DNA from: Methylobacterium sp. J-026
GTDB taxonomy: Bacteria > Pseudomonadota > Alphaproteobacteria > Rhizobiales > Beijerinckiaceae
Length of the DNA: 64,000 nt
Assembly (NCBI RefSeq): GCF_022829585.1
Contig: NZ_JAKSYC010000069.1
Coordinates: 62,001 to 126,000, forward strand
Direction: 5' to 3'
Shown here: positions 1 through 12,491 of the stretch, piece by piece
Layout of the letters: every line of letters begins with the position of its first letter
How positions within the stretch are numbered: position 1 is the first letter of the stretch
Notes under the pieces: generated by a model
Databases searched by the model: none
Told to the model about the DNA's origin: nothing
Seen by the model: the letters and a program-made list of their open reading frames with translations, nothing else
Translations under genes and position numbers: made by a program

Positions 1-233
1 TCATCGGCCGGCCGGAGAGCCGCTGGGGCTCGCTGTTCTCCGACCTCGCCGCCAACGTCGCCGACGCCGCGCCGCACCGGCCAACGCCGCTGACACAGGA
101 CGGGCTGCTCGGCCTGTTCTCCAGCGACGTGACCGGCCGCGACGTGGTGCTGGTCCCGGCGACCCACGAGGACATGTGCGGCGTCGCCCACGTGACCAAG
201 CCGTCCCTCGAAGTCGTCTACGACGAGGTTTGA
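1..233 (+). CDS. bchX: Chlorophyllide reductase iron protein BchX, C-terminal fragment
   Basis: Only the last 76 codons lie in the window; the reading frame is open from base 3 to the TGA at 231-233. The tail carries the BchX-type C-terminal pattern, a THEDMCG block followed by [11 protein letters not shown]. BchX is the NifH-like, ATP-hydrolysing electron donor of chlorophyllide a reductase, which reduces ring B of chlorophyllide a in bacteriochlorophyll a synthesis. The stop is 3 bases before the bchY ATG, so the genes are co-transcribed and probably translationally coupled. The identity rests on this short tail plus the following bchY and bchZ. Confidence 0.9.
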   Translation, partial: IGRPESRWGSLFSDLAANVADAAPHRPTPLTQDGLLGLFSSDVTGRDVVLVPATHEDMCGVAHVTKPSLEVVYDEV

Positions 234-236
234 GGC

Positions 237-1781
237 ATGGCCGTCTCCCTCGACATCGCCGATCTGCGGGCCCGCCCCCGCGCCGCCGCCCCGCCGGCCG
301 AGGCGATCAACCTCGACGCCACGAAGGGCGACGGGCTGGGCTGCCATTCCGGCAAGGACGCGATGCGGGAAGCCGCCGAGGCGGCCGGGATGTCGGAGAC
401 GCTGGCGCAGCTCCGCGAGGACTACCCGCAGGGGCCGCACGACCAGCCGCAGAGCATGTGCCCGGCCTTCGGCTCGCTCCGGGTCGGCCTCCGGATGCGC
501 CGGACCGCCACGATCCTCTCGGGCTCGGCCTGCTGCGTCTACGGCCTGACCTTCACGTCGCACTTCTACGGAGCCCGCCGCAGCGTCGGCTACGTGCCGT
601 TCAATTCGGAGACGCTGGTCACCGGCAAGCTGTTCGAGGACATCCGCGAGGCGGTCTACGCCACGGCCAAGCCCGCGGATTACGACGCCGTCGTCGTCAT
701 CAACCTCTGCGTGCCGACCGCCTCGGGCGTCCCGCTCCGCCTGCTGCCGAAGGAGATCGACGGCGTCCGGGTGATCGGCATCGACGTCCCGGGCTTCGGT
801 GTCCCGACCCATGCCGAGGCCAAGGACGTGCTGGCCGGCGCCATGCTCAAGGTCGCCCGCTCGGAGGCCGAGCAGGGCCCGGTGGCGGCGCCCCGCGGCG
901 GCCGTTCGGAGCGTCCGAGCGTGGCGCTGCTGGGCGAGGTCTTTCCCGCCGACCCGGTGGTGATCGGCGCGCTGCTGGAGCCCCTCGGCCTCGCGGCCGG
1001 CCCGGTGGTGCCGACCCGGGAGTGGCGGGAGCTCTACGCGGCCCTCGATTGCGCCGCCGTGGCGGCGATCCACCCGTTCTACACGGCCTCGATCCGCGAG
1101 TTCGAGGCCGCTGGCCGGCCGATCGTCGGCTCCGCGCCGGTGGGCGTCGACGGCACCGCCGACTGGCTCGACCGGATCGGCGCGGCCTGCGGGGTCGCCC
1201 GCGGCACCGTCGAGGCGGCCAAGAACCGGATCCTGCCCGGCATCCGCGGGGCGCTCGCCGCCATGCCGATCAAGGGCCGGATCACGCTCTCGGGCTACGA
1301 GGGCTCGGAGCTGCTGGTGGCGCGCCTCCTCGTCGAGAGCGGCGCCGAGGTGCCCTATGTCGGCACCGCCTGCCCACGCACCCCCTGGTCCGAAGCCGAC
1401 CGCGACTGGCTGGAAGCCCGCGGCACGCAGGTTCAGTACCGCGCCTCCCTGGAGGACGACCTCTACGCCCTCGACTCGCTCAAGCCCGACCTCGCCATCG
1501 GCACGACGCCGGTGGTGCAGCGGGCCAAGGAGCGCGGTACCCCCGCGCTCTACTTCACCAACCTGATCTCGGCCCGCCCGCTGATGGGCGCGGCCGGCGC
1601 CGGATCCCTCGCCACGGTGATCAACGCCGCGCTCGGCAACAAGGCGCGGTTCGACGCCATGCGCGACTTCTTCGAGGGCGTCGGCACCGGCTACGCCGCC
1701 GGTGTTTGGCAGGACGTCCCGCAGAAGCGCCAGGGCCCGAAGATCGAGGGCGCAGCGAAGCCGATCGGGGAGATGGCGTGA
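237..1781 (+). CDS. bchY: Chlorophyllide a reductase subunit BchY
   Basis: 514 residues, the usual BchY length. BchY and BchZ form the catalytic NifDK-like component that accepts electrons from BchX and reduces chlorophyllide a to 3-vinyl bacteriochlorophyllide a at the cytoplasmic face of the membrane. Cysteines that could ligate the cofactor cluster lie in the N-terminal third, in SMCPAFGS (about residue 80) and GSACCVYG (about residue 98); both are followed by a conserved-looking [20 protein letters not shown] region. The ATG at 237 starts just after the bchX stop. The TGA at 1779-1781 overlaps the bchZ ATG at 1781, which implies stoichiometric coupled translation of the two subunits. Confidence 0.95.
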   Translation: MAVSLDIADLRARPRAAAPPAEAINLDATKGDGLGCHSGKDAMREAAEAAGMSETLAQLREDYPQGPHDQPQSMCPAFGSLRVGLRMRRTATILSGSACCVYGLTFTSHFYGARRSVGYVPFNSETLVTGKLFEDIREAVYATAKPADYDAVVVINLCVPTASGVPLRLLPKEIDGVRVIGIDVPGFGVPTHAEAKDVLAGAMLKVARSEAEQGPVAAPRGGRSERPSVALLGEVFPADPVVIGALLEPLGLAAGPVVPTREWRELYAALDCAAVAAIHPFYTASIREFEAAGRPIVGSAPVGVDGTADWLDRIGAACGVARGTVEAAKNRILPGIRGALAAMPIKGRITLSGYEGSELLVARLLVESGAEVPYVGTACPRTPWSEADRDWLEARGTQVQYRASLEDDLYALDSLKPDLAIGTTPVVQRAKERGTPALYFTNLISARPLMGAAGAGSLATVINAALGNKARFDAMRDFFEGVGTGYAAGVWQDVPQKRQGPKIEGAAKPIGEMA

Positions 1782-3247
1782 TGCTGATCCTCGATCACGA
1801 CAGGGCGGGCGGCTACTGGGGCGCGGTCTACGTCTTCACGGCGATCAAGGGCCTTCAGGTCGTCATCGACGGACCGGTCGGCTGCGAGAACCTGCCGGTG
1901 ACCTCGGTGCTGCACTACACCGACGCGCTGCCGCCGCACGAGCTTCCGATCGTCGTCACCGGCTTGGCGGAGGAGGAACTCGGCCGCCACGGCACCGAGG
2001 GCGCCATGAAGCGCGCCCACGCCACCCTCGATCCCGGACTGCCCAGCGTGGTCGTCACCGGCTCCATCGCCGAGATGATCGGCGGCGGCGTGACCCCCGA
2101 GGGCACCGGCCTGCAGCGGTTCCTGCCGCGCACCATCGACGAGGACCAGTGGCAGGCGGCCGACCGGGCCATGCGCTGGCTCTGGCAGGAATACGGGGCC
2201 AAGAAATTCGCCAAGAAGGGCATCCCGGCCCGGCCGGAGAAGAAGCCCGGCGAGAAGCCGCGGGTCAACCTGATCGGCCCGGCCTACGGCACCTTCAACA
2301 TGCCCTCCGACCTCGCCGAGATCCGGCGGCTGGTCGAGGGGATCGGCGCCGAGGTGAACCTGACCTTTCCGCTGGGCTCGCACCTCGCGGATGTGCCCAA
2401 GCTCGTCAACGCCGACGCCAACATCTGCCTCTACCGGGAGTTCGGCCGCCTGCTCTGCGAGGATCTGGAGCGGCCCTACCTGCAGGCGCCGATCGGCATC
2501 CTGTCGACCACTAAGTTCCTGCGCTCGCTCGGCGCGATCCTCGGCCTCGATCCGGAGCCGTTCCTCGAGCGGGAGCGCCACACGACCATCAAGCCGGTCT
2601 GGGACCTGTGGCGCTCGGTGACGCAGGATTTTTTTGGGACCGCGAGCTTCGGCATCGTCGCCACCGAGACCTACGCCCGGGGCGTCCGGCACTTCCTCGA
2701 AGACGAGATGGGCCTGCCCTGCCATTTCGCCTTCGGACGGTCGCCGGGGCTGAAGCCCGACAACGACGCCGTGCGGAAGGCCATCGCCGCCAGGCCGCCG
2801 CTGGTCCTGTTCGGCTCATTCAACGAGCGGATGTACCTCGCGGAATGCGGAGCCCGCGCGACCTACGTCCCGGCCTCATTCCCGGGGGCGATAATCCGGC
2901 GGCACACCGGAACGCCGTTCATGGGCTTTTCCGGCGCGACCTACCTCGTCCAGGAGGTTTGCAACGCCCTGTTCGACACGCTCTTCCACATCCTGCCGCT
3001 CGCCCGCGACATGGACAAGGTCGAGGCGACCCCGGCGCGCCACCATCGCGAGCTGCCCTGGGACGAGGCCGCACGCGCCGCCCTCAACGACCTGGTCGAG
3101 GCGCAGCCGGTTCTGGCCCGGATCTCCGCCGCCAAACGCCTGCGGGACGCCGCCGAGCGCGCCGCCCGCAACGCCGAATCCGCCGCCGTCGCGCCCGCCC
3201 ATGTGGCGCGGGCCCGGGCCGATCTCGCCGGGGGTGTCCCCGCATGA
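1781..3247 (+). CDS. bchZ: Chlorophyllide a reductase subunit BchZ
   Basis: 488 residues, partner of BchY in the NifDK-like chlorophyllide reductase. The N-terminus [18 protein letters not shown] and the [19 protein letters not shown] block are characteristic of BchZ, and the GCEN cysteine is a probable cluster ligand. Translation starts at the ATG that overlaps the bchY stop. The last codons end in an ATGA-type overlap with an in-frame upstream ATG of the next gene (3244), so bchXYZ and the puf genes appear to be one transcription unit. Superoperonal coupling of pigment and reaction-centre genes is common in purple bacteria. Confidence 0.95.
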   Translation: MLILDHDRAGGYWGAVYVFTAIKGLQVVIDGPVGCENLPVTSVLHYTDALPPHELPIVVTGLAEEELGRHGTEGAMKRAHATLDPGLPSVVVTGSIAEMIGGGVTPEGTGLQRFLPRTIDEDQWQAADRAMRWLWQEYGAKKFAKKGIPARPEKKPGEKPRVNLIGPAYGTFNMPSDLAEIRRLVEGIGAEVNLTFPLGSHLADVPKLVNADANICLYREFGRLLCEDLERPYLQAPIGILSTTKFLRSLGAILGLDPEPFLERERHTTIKPVWDLWRSVTQDFFGTASFGIVATETYARGVRHFLEDEMGLPCHFAFGRSPGLKPDNDAVRKAIAARPPLVLFGSFNERMYLAECGARATYVPASFPGAIIRRHTGTPFMGFSGATYLVQEVCNALFDTLFHILPLARDMDKVEATPARHHRELPWDEAARAALNDLVEAQPVLARISAAKRLRDAAERAARNAESAAVAPAHVARARADLAGGVPA

Positions 3248-3282
3248 GCCGCCTTTCCGTTTCACCCAGAGGAGACCTGACG

Positions 3283-3504
3283 ATGCGAACGATGGTCCCG
3301 ACCGCCCGCCAGCACCAGGAAGAGATCCAGTTCCGGCTGATCCTGGCGGCGACCTACCCGTTCTTCCTCGCCGCGGCGACGCTGAACCGGGTCATGCCGA
3401 CCCGCGCTCCGGCCCGCCCGGGGCTGGTACCGGCGCGCCGCTCGGTCTTCGGCGAGGCCCGCGCCATGGCCGTCCAGGCCATTCCCTTTGCCTTCATGGG
3501 CTGA
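3283..3504 (+). CDS. pufQ: PufQ-family protein
   Basis: 73 residues. A hydrophobic stretch (about 16-34) includes LILAATYPFFLAAATL and is followed by a basic loop and a C-terminal RSVFGEARAMAVQAIPFAFMG, which resembles the SxFxEAR...PFAFM ending of PufQ proteins. PufQ is a small membrane protein implicated in supplying or regulating bacteriochlorophyll for LH1-RC assembly. The start at 3283 is chosen because AGAGGAGA lies 8-15 bases upstream. An in-frame ATG at 3244 overlapping the bchZ stop would add 13 residues. Its position between bchZ and pufB matches the Rhodobacter order. The call is from pattern and context; PufQ sequences diverge strongly. Confidence 0.8.
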   Translation: MRTMVPTARQHQEEIQFRLILAATYPFFLAAATLNRVMPTRAPARPGLVPARRSVFGEARAMAVQAIPFAFMG

Positions 3505-3585
3505 ACGCCCTGTCCGAGACGCTTCCGTCCGGTGACGCGGGGGAAGTCAAGCCGTGACCGCCTAGAGCAACACGGCAGCACCCGT

Positions 3586-3605
3586 CGCGCTTCGTCAGAA
3601 GCGCG
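3586..3605 (+). promoter_or_regulatory. Stem-loop upstream of pufB
   Basis: A perfect 8-bp stem (CGCGCTTC / GAAGCGCG) with a 4-base loop sits 24 bases before the pufB start, in the 124-bp gap after pufQ. Hairpins at this position in Rhodobacter puf mRNA protect or delimit the 5' end of the stable pufBA segment. The same role is inferred here. Confidence 0.5.
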
Positions 3606-3628
3606 GCCAACACACGGAGGTCTGAACG

Positions 3629-3865
3629 ATGGCCGGTGGACCCGTTGCAACAGAAAGACCGAGCAGCCTGTCCGGGCTGACGGAACCGGAAGCCAAGGAG
3701 TTCCACGCGATCTTCCTGACGAGCTTCCTCATCTTCACGGCGATCGCCGTGGTCGCCCACATCCTCGTCTGGCTGTGGCGCCCGTGGCTTCCCGGACCGC
3801 AGGGCTATGCCTCGCTCGAAGGCGTCCGCGATGCGGCCCACGCCCTCGTCACGATGATCGGTTGA
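3629..3865 (+). CDS. pufB: Light-harvesting complex 1 beta subunit
   Basis: 78 residues, single transmembrane helix. The pattern [21 protein letters not shown] then ILVWLWRPW is typical of LH1 beta chains. The histidine in VVAHILVW is the bacteriochlorophyll axial ligand and the WRPW segment closes the helix at the periplasmic side. The C-terminus is about 15-20 residues longer than in Rhodobacter beta chains. The start is preceded by ACGGAGGT about 8 bases upstream, a strong ribosome binding site suited to a highly made protein. The gene precedes pufA by 10 bases. Confidence 0.95.
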   Translation: MAGGPVATERPSSLSGLTEPEAKEFHAIFLTSFLIFTAIAVVAHILVWLWRPWLPGPQGYASLEGVRDAAHALVTMIG

Positions 3866-3875
3866 GGAGGATCGG

Positions 3876-4064
3876 ATGCACAAGGTTTGGTTGCTGTTCG
3901 ATCCGCGGCGCACGCTGGTGGCCCTGTTCACCTTCCTCTTCATCCTGGCGCTGCTGATCCACTTCATTCTGCTCTCGACCGACCGGTTCAACTGGCTGGA
4001 CGGCCCGAAGAACAACAAGGCCGCGAACGCGATCACGCTCGCGCTGCCGCAACTGCCGGCCTGA
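3876..4064 (+). CDS. pufA: Light-harvesting complex 1 alpha subunit
   Basis: 62 residues. The [14 protein letters not shown] start and the [10 protein letters not shown] segment with its bacteriochlorophyll-binding histidine (about residue 29) are hallmarks of LH1 alpha. The protein pairs with PufB to build the ring around the reaction centre. GAGGAGGA lies just before the ATG at 3876. A stem-loop follows the stop, before pufL, as in other puf operons where alpha and beta are made in excess over L and M. Confidence 0.96.
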   Translation: MHKVWLLFDPRRTLVALFTFLFILALLIHFILLSTDRFNWLDGPKNNKAANAITLALPQLPA

Positions 4065-4076
4065 GTGCCGGTCCGG

Positions 4077-4100
4077 ACCGCGGCGCGCGAGGGCCGCGGT
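4077..4100 (+). promoter_or_regulatory. pufA-pufL intercistronic stem-loop
   Basis: A perfect 8-bp stem ACCGCGGC / GCCGCGGT with an 8-base loop lies 12 bases after the pufA stop, immediately preceded by the self-complementary CGGTCCGGACCG at 4069-4080. In Rhodobacter the equivalent hairpin blocks 3'-5' decay so that pufBA mRNA outlasts pufLM mRNA. The position and strength support the same function here (inference). Confidence 0.6.
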
Positions 4101-4142
4101 CACCCCCCATCCCTTCTTCGGCCTGACTGGGGAGCAGCCGCC

Positions 4143-4967
4143 ATGGCGATGCTGAGCTTCGAGCGCAAATACAGGATTCGCGGCGGCACGCTGCTCGGCG
4201 GCGACCTGTTCGACTTCTGGGTCGGGCCGTTCTTCGTCGGCTTCTTCGGCGTTGTCGGAATCTTCTTCACGGTGCTCGGCACCGCCCTGGTGATCTACGG
4301 CGCGGCAATCGGCCCGACCTGGAACGTCTGGCAGATCAACATCGCGCCCCCCGACATCAGCTACGGATTGAAGCTGGCCCCGCTCAGGGAGGGCGGGCTC
4401 TGGCAGATCATCACGTTCTGCGCGCTCGGTTCCTTCGTCTCCTGGGCCCTGCGCGAGGTCGAGATCTGCCGCAAGCTCGGCATCGGCTACCACGTGCCGG
4501 CGGCCTTCGGGATGGCGATCTTCGCCTACTTCACCCTGGAGGTGATCCGCCCGTTCCTGATGGGCGCCTGGGGCTACGGCTTCCCCTACGGCATCCTCAG
4601 CCACCTCGATTGGGTGTCCAACACCGGGTACCAGTACCTCCACTTCCACTACAATCCGGCGCACATGCTGGCCGTGACGTTCTTCTTCACGACCACGCTG
4701 GCCCTGGCGATGCACGGCGGCCTGATCCTCGCGGCGACCAACCCGAAGAAGGGGGAGACCGTGAAGACCCCCGAGCATGAGGACACCTTCTTCCGCGACA
4801 CGATCGGCTACTCGATCGGCACCCTGGGCATCCACCGCCTGGGCCTGTTCCTGGCCCTGTCGGCGGGGTTCTGGAGCGCCGTCTGCATCGTGATCAGCGG
4901 GCCGTTCTGGACGCAGGGCTGGCCGCAATGGTGGGGCTGGTGGCTCAACCTGCCGGTCTGGCGCTGA
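4143..4967 (+). CDS. pufL: Photosynthetic reaction centre L subunit
   Basis: 274 residues with five predicted transmembrane helices, the normal PufL architecture. Visible landmarks are [29 protein letters not shown] at the N-terminus, the [13 protein letters not shown] helix supplying the special-pair bacteriochlorophyll histidine, [15 protein letters not shown], and AMHGGLIL with a further metal-binding histidine. It binds the special pair and QA/QB pathway cofactors with PufM in the cytoplasmic membrane. The ATG at 4143 follows GGGGAGCAGCC. pufM begins 90 bases after its stop. Confidence 0.97.
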   Translation: MAMLSFERKYRIRGGTLLGGDLFDFWVGPFFVGFFGVVGIFFTVLGTALVIYGAAIGPTWNVWQINIAPPDISYGLKLAPLREGGLWQIITFCALGSFVSWALREVEICRKLGIGYHVPAAFGMAIFAYFTLEVIRPFLMGAWGYGFPYGILSHLDWVSNTGYQYLHFHYNPAHMLAVTFFFTTTLALAMHGGLILAATNPKKGETVKTPEHEDTFFRDTIGYSIGTLGIHRLGLFLALSAGFWSAVCIVISGPFWTQGWPQWWGWWLNLPVWR

Positions 4968-5056
4968 GGGCGGAACGGCGCACCACGCGACCGAAAAGAA
5001 ACCACACGGGATGAGGCGGGCCGGCGGCTCGCGCGGCTCACCGGGGAGGGCGGGCG

Positions 5057-6037
5057 ATGGCCTATTACCAGAACATCTTCACGCAGGTTCAAGTCCGCCC
5101 CCTGAAGCCGGAGCAGGGCATCCCGGTCGAGATCGACGACCGGGTCGGCAAGCCGTTCAACAGCTACCTGTTCGGGCTCTTCGGGAACAGCCAGGTCGGG
5201 CCGATCTACATCGGCTACATCGCGGCCCTCTCGATGGTCTGCGGGCTGATCGCCTTCGAGATCATCGGCCTCAACATGTGGGCCTCGGTGAACTGGAGTC
5301 CCGTCCAGTTCGTCCGGCAATTGCCCTGGCTCGCCCTGGAGCCGCCCCTGCCGAAATACGGCCTGAAGGTCCTGCCGCCCCTCAACGAGGGCGGCTGGTG
5401 GCTGATCGCCGGCTTCTTCCTCACCGCCGCGATCCTGCTCTGGTGGGTCCACCTCTATCGGCGGGCGCGGGCCCTGGGTCTCGGCACGCACGTGCCGTGG
5501 GCCTTCGCCTCGGCGATCTGGCTCTACCTCGTCCTCGGCTTCATCCGCCCCGTGCTGATGGGCTCCTGGTCGGAGGCGGTCCCCTTCGGCATCTTCCCGC
5601 ACCTCGATTGGACGGCGGCCTTCTCGCTCCGCTACGGGAACCTGTTCTACAACCCGTTCCACATGCTCTCGATCACGTTCCTCTACGGATCGACGCTGCT
5701 GTTCGCGATGCACGGGGGCACGATCCTGGCCTGCTCGCGCTACGGTGCCGAGCGTGAGATCGACCAGATCGTCGACCGCGGCACGGCGACCGAGCGCGCC
5801 GCCCTGTTCTGGCGCTGGACCATGGGCTTCAACGCCACGATGGAGTCGATCCACCGCTGGGCGTGGTGGTTCGCGGTCCTGACCACGCTCACCGGCGGCA
5901 TCGGCATCCTGCTCACCGGCACCGTGGTCGACAACTGGTACCTCTGGGCGGTCAAGCACGGCGTCGCGCCGTCCTATCCGCAGGTCTACGGACCGATCAT
6001 CGATCCCGCCCATCTCGCACCCGGCATGAAGCCGTGA
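5057..6037 (+). CDS. pufM: Photosynthetic reaction centre M subunit
   Basis: 326 residues, five transmembrane helices. The [14 protein letters not shown] start, the [23 protein letters not shown] block containing the special-pair histidine, and [10 protein letters not shown] are diagnostic of PufM. The GGGGAGGGC just upstream of the ATG at 5057 fixes the start. The C-terminus ends in a short Pro-rich tail on the periplasmic side, consistent with a reaction centre that binds a tetraheme cytochrome, and pufC follows 10 bases later. Confidence 0.97.
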   Translation: MAYYQNIFTQVQVRPLKPEQGIPVEIDDRVGKPFNSYLFGLFGNSQVGPIYIGYIAALSMVCGLIAFEIIGLNMWASVNWSPVQFVRQLPWLALEPPLPKYGLKVLPPLNEGGWWLIAGFFLTAAILLWWVHLYRRARALGLGTHVPWAFASAIWLYLVLGFIRPVLMGSWSEAVPFGIFPHLDWTAAFSLRYGNLFYNPFHMLSITFLYGSTLLFAMHGGTILACSRYGAEREIDQIVDRGTATERAALFWRWTMGFNATMESIHRWAWWFAVLTTLTGGIGILLTGTVVDNWYLWAVKHGVAPSYPQVYGPIIDPAHLAPGMKP

Positions 6038-6047
6038 GGAGGCCGTC

Positions 6048-7151
6048 ATGAAGACGATACTGGCGGTAGTCGGCGGGGCGCTGGCCCTGTTCCTCACCAT
6101 CGCGATGTTCGGCGGCGCGGGCTGGACCCACCCGCCCATGGCGGTCAAGCAGACCGGCTTCCGCGGCACCGGGATGGACCTGATCCGCACCCGCGCCGGC
6201 AACGCGGCGCTGACCGCCGCCAACGTCGCGCCGGCCCCGGCCGACCCGGCGGAGGCGGGGGGCGACAAGGCCTCGGCGGTCTACGAGAACGTGCAGGTGC
6301 TCGGCGACCTCTCGGCCGAGCAGTTCAACCGGCTGATGGTGTCGATCACCGAGTGGGTCGCGCCCCAGCAGGGCTGCACCTACTGCCACAGCACCGAGAA
6401 CATGGCCTCCGACGAGCTCTACCAGAAGCGCGTCGCCCGGCGGATGCTGCAGATGACGCAGTACATCAATTCGTCCTGGAAGGAGAACCACGTCCATGAG
6501 GCGGGCGTGACCTGCTACACCTGCCACCGCGGCAATCCGGTGCCGGCCAACATCTGGTTCGACCACCCGGTCCAGGGTGCCGGACGGTTCATCCCGCGCA
6601 ACAACAGCCAGAACCTGGCCTCCGCGGAGGTCGGCAACACCTCGCTGCCCTACGACGTCTACCAGGCCTTCTACCAGTACAAGGACACGTCCGAGGACGC
6701 GGTCCGCGTCAACGCCACGACGGCGCTGCCGGTGTCGAAGGGCAAGCCGATCCAGGACGCGGAGAAGACCTTCGCGATCATGATCAGCATGTCCCAGTCG
6801 CTCGGGGTGAACTGCACCTTCTGCCACAACACCCGGTCGGTGGCGCAGTGGGACACCAGCACTCCCAACCGGGTCCATGCCTGGTACGGCATCCGCATGG
6901 TCCGCGACCTCAACCAGGACTACATGACGCCGCTGACCTCGACGTTTCCCCGCAACCGCCTCGGGGCGCTCGGCGACGCGCCGAAGATCAACTGTGCCAC
7001 CTGCCACAACGGCGCGAACAAGCCGCTCAACGGTGCCAACGTAATCGAGCCCTATCCGGAGCTGGCGCACCCGACGGTCGCGGTGAACCTGCCCACCGGC
7101 GAGGCCAAGGATCCGATCCCCGGCACCCAGACGCCGACGCCCAAACCCTGA
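6048..7151 (+). CDS. pufC: Reaction centre tetraheme cytochrome c subunit
   Basis: 367 residues. Four c-type heme motifs are visible: CTYCH (Cys110), CYTCH (Cys156), CTFCH (Cys256) and CATCH (Cys316). The protein re-reduces the photo-oxidised special pair from the periplasm. The N-terminus has a hydrophobic segment (about residues 4-25) that can act as signal or anchor; no lipobox cysteine follows it, unlike lipid-anchored PufC proteins such as that of Blastochloris. The C-terminal tail is Pro/Thr-rich. It is the last gene of the puf operon; AGGAGGCCGTC precedes the ATG. Confidence 0.95.
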   Translation: MKTILAVVGGALALFLTIAMFGGAGWTHPPMAVKQTGFRGTGMDLIRTRAGNAALTAANVAPAPADPAEAGGDKASAVYENVQVLGDLSAEQFNRLMVSITEWVAPQQGCTYCHSTENMASDELYQKRVARRMLQMTQYINSSWKENHVHEAGVTCYTCHRGNPVPANIWFDHPVQGAGRFIPRNNSQNLASAEVGNTSLPYDVYQAFYQYKDTSEDAVRVNATTALPVSKGKPIQDAEKTFAIMISMSQSLGVNCTFCHNTRSVAQWDTSTPNRVHAWYGIRMVRDLNQDYMTPLTSTFPRNRLGALGDAPKINCATCHNGANKPLNGANVIEPYPELAHPTVAVNLPTGEAKDPIPGTQTPTPKP

Positions 7152-7166
7152 CCCTGACCCTGACCT

Positions 7167-7185
7167 CGATGAGCCCGACTCATCG
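7167..7185 (+). terminator. Weak stem-loop after pufC
   Basis: CGATGAG / CTCATCG forms a 7-bp stem with a 5-base loop 15 bases after the pufC stop, followed by GGGTCTG without a clear T-run. Three tandem copies of the hexamer ACCCTG straddle the pufC stop (7145-7162). It is a possible end of the photosynthesis transcript, with modest support. The rest of 7186-7377 shows nothing recognisable. Confidence 0.35.
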
Positions 7186-7377
7186 GGGTCTGCCCGTGCG
7201 ACCGTGCAGCGGCGGGGGGCCGACGAACCTCACGGATCCCGTCCCTGGGTGAAGATCCATGAGGCTTGGAATCGTGGGGGCGGTCGGACTTTCCGGCCGC
7301 TCCGCTCAAGCTTCAGGGAACCTCCGTGGGGTAGGGGCGTCGATATCGGCGGCCAAGCTCGGCCCCGGGAGGCGTCC

Positions 7378-7521
7378 GTGACGATCACCATCTCGAACCT
7401 CCAGCCGCTCATCGCGATCCTCGCCGGGATCCTGATCCTCGTGATGCCGCGGCTCCTCAATTACATCGTGGCGATCTATCTGATCGTCGTCGGCGTGCTC
7501 GGGCTGGGCATCCTCCGGTGA
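7378..7521 (+). CDS. DUF3096-type small membrane protein
   Basis: 47 residues starting at GTG. The core LQPLIAILAGILILVMPRLLNYIVAIYLIVVG closely follows the short DUF3096 pattern: one long hydrophobic hairpin-like segment with a central PRLLNYIVA. Function of the family is unknown. GGGAGGCGTCC lies just upstream as a ribosome binding site. It stands alone between pufC and ppdK; 7522-7743 downstream holds no recognisable gene. Confidence 0.75.
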   Translation: MTITISNLQPLIAILAGILILVMPRLLNYIVAIYLIVVGVLGLGILR

Positions 7522-7743
7522 GCGTCGGCGCCGCGCCGCGGTGAACGGGCGCGGGCCGTCCTCCATCGCGCCGGAGCCACCGCGGGATCGGGTCGGGAAC
7601 GGCGCCGGTCTGACAGACCGCCATCGCCGTCAGCCGCGTGCGCACAACGCCGCCGGGTGTTCATCTTGCGTTGCGGTGCGTGATGGTCCAACCCCGCCCA
7701 TCGGCTCGGCGCGCGCCGGGCATCAGAGACGGACGGGATCGAC

Positions 7744-10434
<2,691 letters not shown>

Positions 10435-10451
10435 GCGGCTGCGACAGGACG

Positions 10452-10477
10452 GGGAGGGGGCCGGCCGGTGCCCTCCC
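10452..10477 (+). terminator. Probable ppdK terminator hairpin
   Basis: GGGAGGG / CCCTCCC with a 12-base GC-rich loop that can extend the pairing begins 18 bases after the ppdK stop. There is no T-tract, so factor-independent termination is uncertain. Confidence 0.35.
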
Positions 10478-10635
10478 GCGGGTTCGTCAACCAAACGGAC
10501 CAATACCAGTTGAAAAATCCGTCCAACGTCGCGAACCCGGCCGGGTACGGCACGTTGCACTGTTGAGCTGACGGATCGTGCGTGCGTCTGATCGATCCGC
10601 GGCGGGTCCAGCATAACCCGTCAGAATCACCGGCC

Positions 10636-10884
10636 ATGATGCAGCTAGATTCCACACCGCTGTGCCTTAGCGAGACCGGAGCGGTGACGCCGCGGGCGGC
10701 GCGGCGCGCCTACCTGGCCCTGATGGCCGCCGCGGGCGGGTTGATCACCGCGCTCCTGCTGGCGACATCGGTTGCCGCGAACAGCGGTGGGGAGGCGGAG
10801 CGTATCGCCGCCATGCCGGATGACGGCTACGTTGCGACGCTCGTCGCCGCCCTGGCGGTCGATCTCGCGAAGCCCCTGCGCTGA
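10636..10884 (+). CDS. Small predicted membrane protein, unknown
   Basis: 82 residues from the ATG at 10636 (10639 is a second in-frame ATG; a GTG at 10582 would add 18 residues). An Arg-rich N-terminal part is followed by one hydrophobic segment (about residues 29-50, LALMAAAGGLITALLLATSVAA) that could be a signal peptide or anchor, then a short acidic and Ala-rich tail. No family is recognised. It lies alone, convergent with the minus-strand DUF882 gene, with no strong ribosome binding site. Confidence 0.5.
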   Translation: MMQLDSTPLCLSETGAVTPRAARRAYLALMAAAGGLITALLLATSVAANSGGEAERIAAMPDDGYVATLVAALAVDLAKPLR

Positions 10885-10976
10885 GGCGCGGAGCGGGACC
10901 AGCCAGAGCTCAACGCAAACGTCCCGGGCAGCCAGAGCCTGACGGATCGGCAGCGCCGTCCCGCCGAGCCGCCGGC

Positions 10977-12491
10977 TCAGCGTCCGCCGGACGGTGCCCG
11001 CGCCGCCGAGCCGGTGAACCGCGCCGCGGTGAGATCGTCCCCGGGACTGCGGGTGCTGAACCGCGTCGCCAGGCGCTCGGGGGCCGCGGCCACGACGGCG
11101 TCGGGGGCGGCGTCACGGACACGGGTGGCGGCGATCCGGACCGGTGCGCCGCGGCTCGCGGGCGCCGTCACGGGCCCGGACGAGGCTGCCTCGAACAGCG
11201 CGCGCAGCTGCGCCTTGGCATCGGCATTCGGGGCAACCAGGGTGCGGGGGTGGACCGGCTCGGGCAGGGTTGCCCGCGCCAGGGCGCGGAGTTCGCCCGG
11301 CGCCGCAAAGTTGGCCATGCCGCCATCCAGGGCGGCGAACTGTACGGGGCGTGGCGGCGGCAGCGGCATGGTGAGGGCCGCCGCCACGGCGGCGAGGTCG
11401 GAGGGCCGGCGCGGCGGCAGCGGCGCCACCACGGCCACGGCGTCGTCGATCGCCGGAGCCGGGCGGTCCGCGGTCAGCAGGGACTTCGCGTCCGCGTCCC
11501 GCCCGCCCGACGCCTTCGCCAACTCGCGCTGGACCAGCGAGCCTCGCAGGGCGTCGTCGGCGGCGGGGGCCGCGTAGGCGAGGGCGGCGCGCGTCCCCAC
11601 CGGATCCTGCGGATCGGCGCTCGCCACGGCGATGACGGGGGCGCGGCGGGTCTTCGCTGCCACGGCCACCGGCGGCGGTGCGGGCGGGGGTGCGGGTTCG
11701 GATCGGCCGCCCCCGAACAGGCTCGCCAGGAAGCCGAACAGGCTGGGCCCGTCCTCCTCTTCGCCATCGGCCATCTGGGTGGTGATGCCGGCCACGGTGC
11801 CGCCCCGGGCGAGGATCTCGGCCTTGGCCTCCTCGTAGCGGGGGAACGGCCGGTTGTCGCTCGGCAGCAGCACGGTCTTGCCGTCCGGGAACAGGCGGGC
11901 GAGCTGGTCGTGGGTCATGCGCGGCCACATCCGCACCGAGCCGACATCGAGATGGATGAAGGGCGTGCCGGCATGCGGATACCAGCCGACGCCGCCGCGC
12001 TGCATTCGCAGCCCGACCTCGCGGATCCGATCGATCGGCACGTCCGGCAGGAAGAAGTCCATCGCCTTGCCGAGCATGTGCTGGCTGTACTCCGCCACCA
12101 TCTTGGAGCGCCGGCGCAGCATCGCGTTGGTGCCGGGGGAGCGATAGGCCGAGACGATGTGGATCGGCTGGCCCGCGCCGACCTGCCGATAGGCCTCCCA
12201 GACCGTATCGAACAGGCGCGGATCCATCTTGGTGGGCTCGTTGATGCGCCAGTCGCGCAGGAGCCAGTTCAGCTGATCGAGGGCCGCGCGGTCGTAGCGC
12301 CCGTCACGCTTGAACGTGATGGTCGCGCTCTCCTGGGTATGCGTGTGGTAGATCGTGAGCGTGCGGGTGTCGCCGTTGGCGACCGCGTTCTCGGTCTCCG
12401 CGGTCCCGGCGGCGAGGCCGAACGCGATGCCGGACAGGGCGAGGGTGACCCGTCGAAGGGCGTGGAGAAGGCTCGGCACGATGGTCCTCAT
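10977..12491 (-). CDS. DUF882 / M15-like peptidase domain protein with long C-terminal extension
   Basis: 504 residues; the start (ATG at 12491) is followed by a hydrophobic signal segment. Residues about 45-190 match the DUF882/YcbK-type M15 fold: HIVSAYRSPGTN, then SQHMLGKAMDFFLPDV, and FIHLDVG supply the His, Asp and His expected to bind zinc. Such proteins are periplasmic and probably act on peptidoglycan peptides. The C-terminal 270 or so residues are low-complexity Ala/Pro/Arg and not part of the domain. It lies 124 bases downstream of an L,D-transpeptidase gene on the same strand, which supports a cell-wall role. Confidence 0.8.
   Translation of the reverse strand: MRTIVPSLLHALRRVTLALSGIAFGLAAGTAETENAVANGDTRTLTIYHTHTQESATITFKRDGRYDRAALDQLNWLLRDWRINEPTKMDPRLFDTVWEAYRQVGAGQPIHIVSAYRSPGTNAMLRRRSKMVAEYSQHMLGKAMDFFLPDVPIDRIREVGLRMQRGGVGWYPHAGTPFIHLDVGSVRMWPRMTHDQLARLFPDGKTVLLPSDNRPFPRYEEAKAEILARGGTVAGITTQMADGEEEDGPSLFGFLASLFGGGRSEPAPPPAPPPVAVAAKTRRAPVIAVASADPQDPVGTRAALAYAAPAADDALRGSLVQRELAKASGGRDADAKSLLTADRPAPAIDDAVAVVAPLPPRRPSDLAAVAAALTMPLPPPRPVQFAALDGGMANFAAPGELRALARATLPEPVHPRTLVAPNADAKAQLRALFEAASSGPVTAPASRGAPVRIAATRVRDAAPDAVVAAAPERLATRFSTRSPGDDLTAARFTGSAARAPSGGR

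Noticed and set aside
7145-7162. Three tandem ACCCTG hexamers at the pufC stop
   Set aside because: Too short to call a functional repeat; it could vary between strains but no role is visible.
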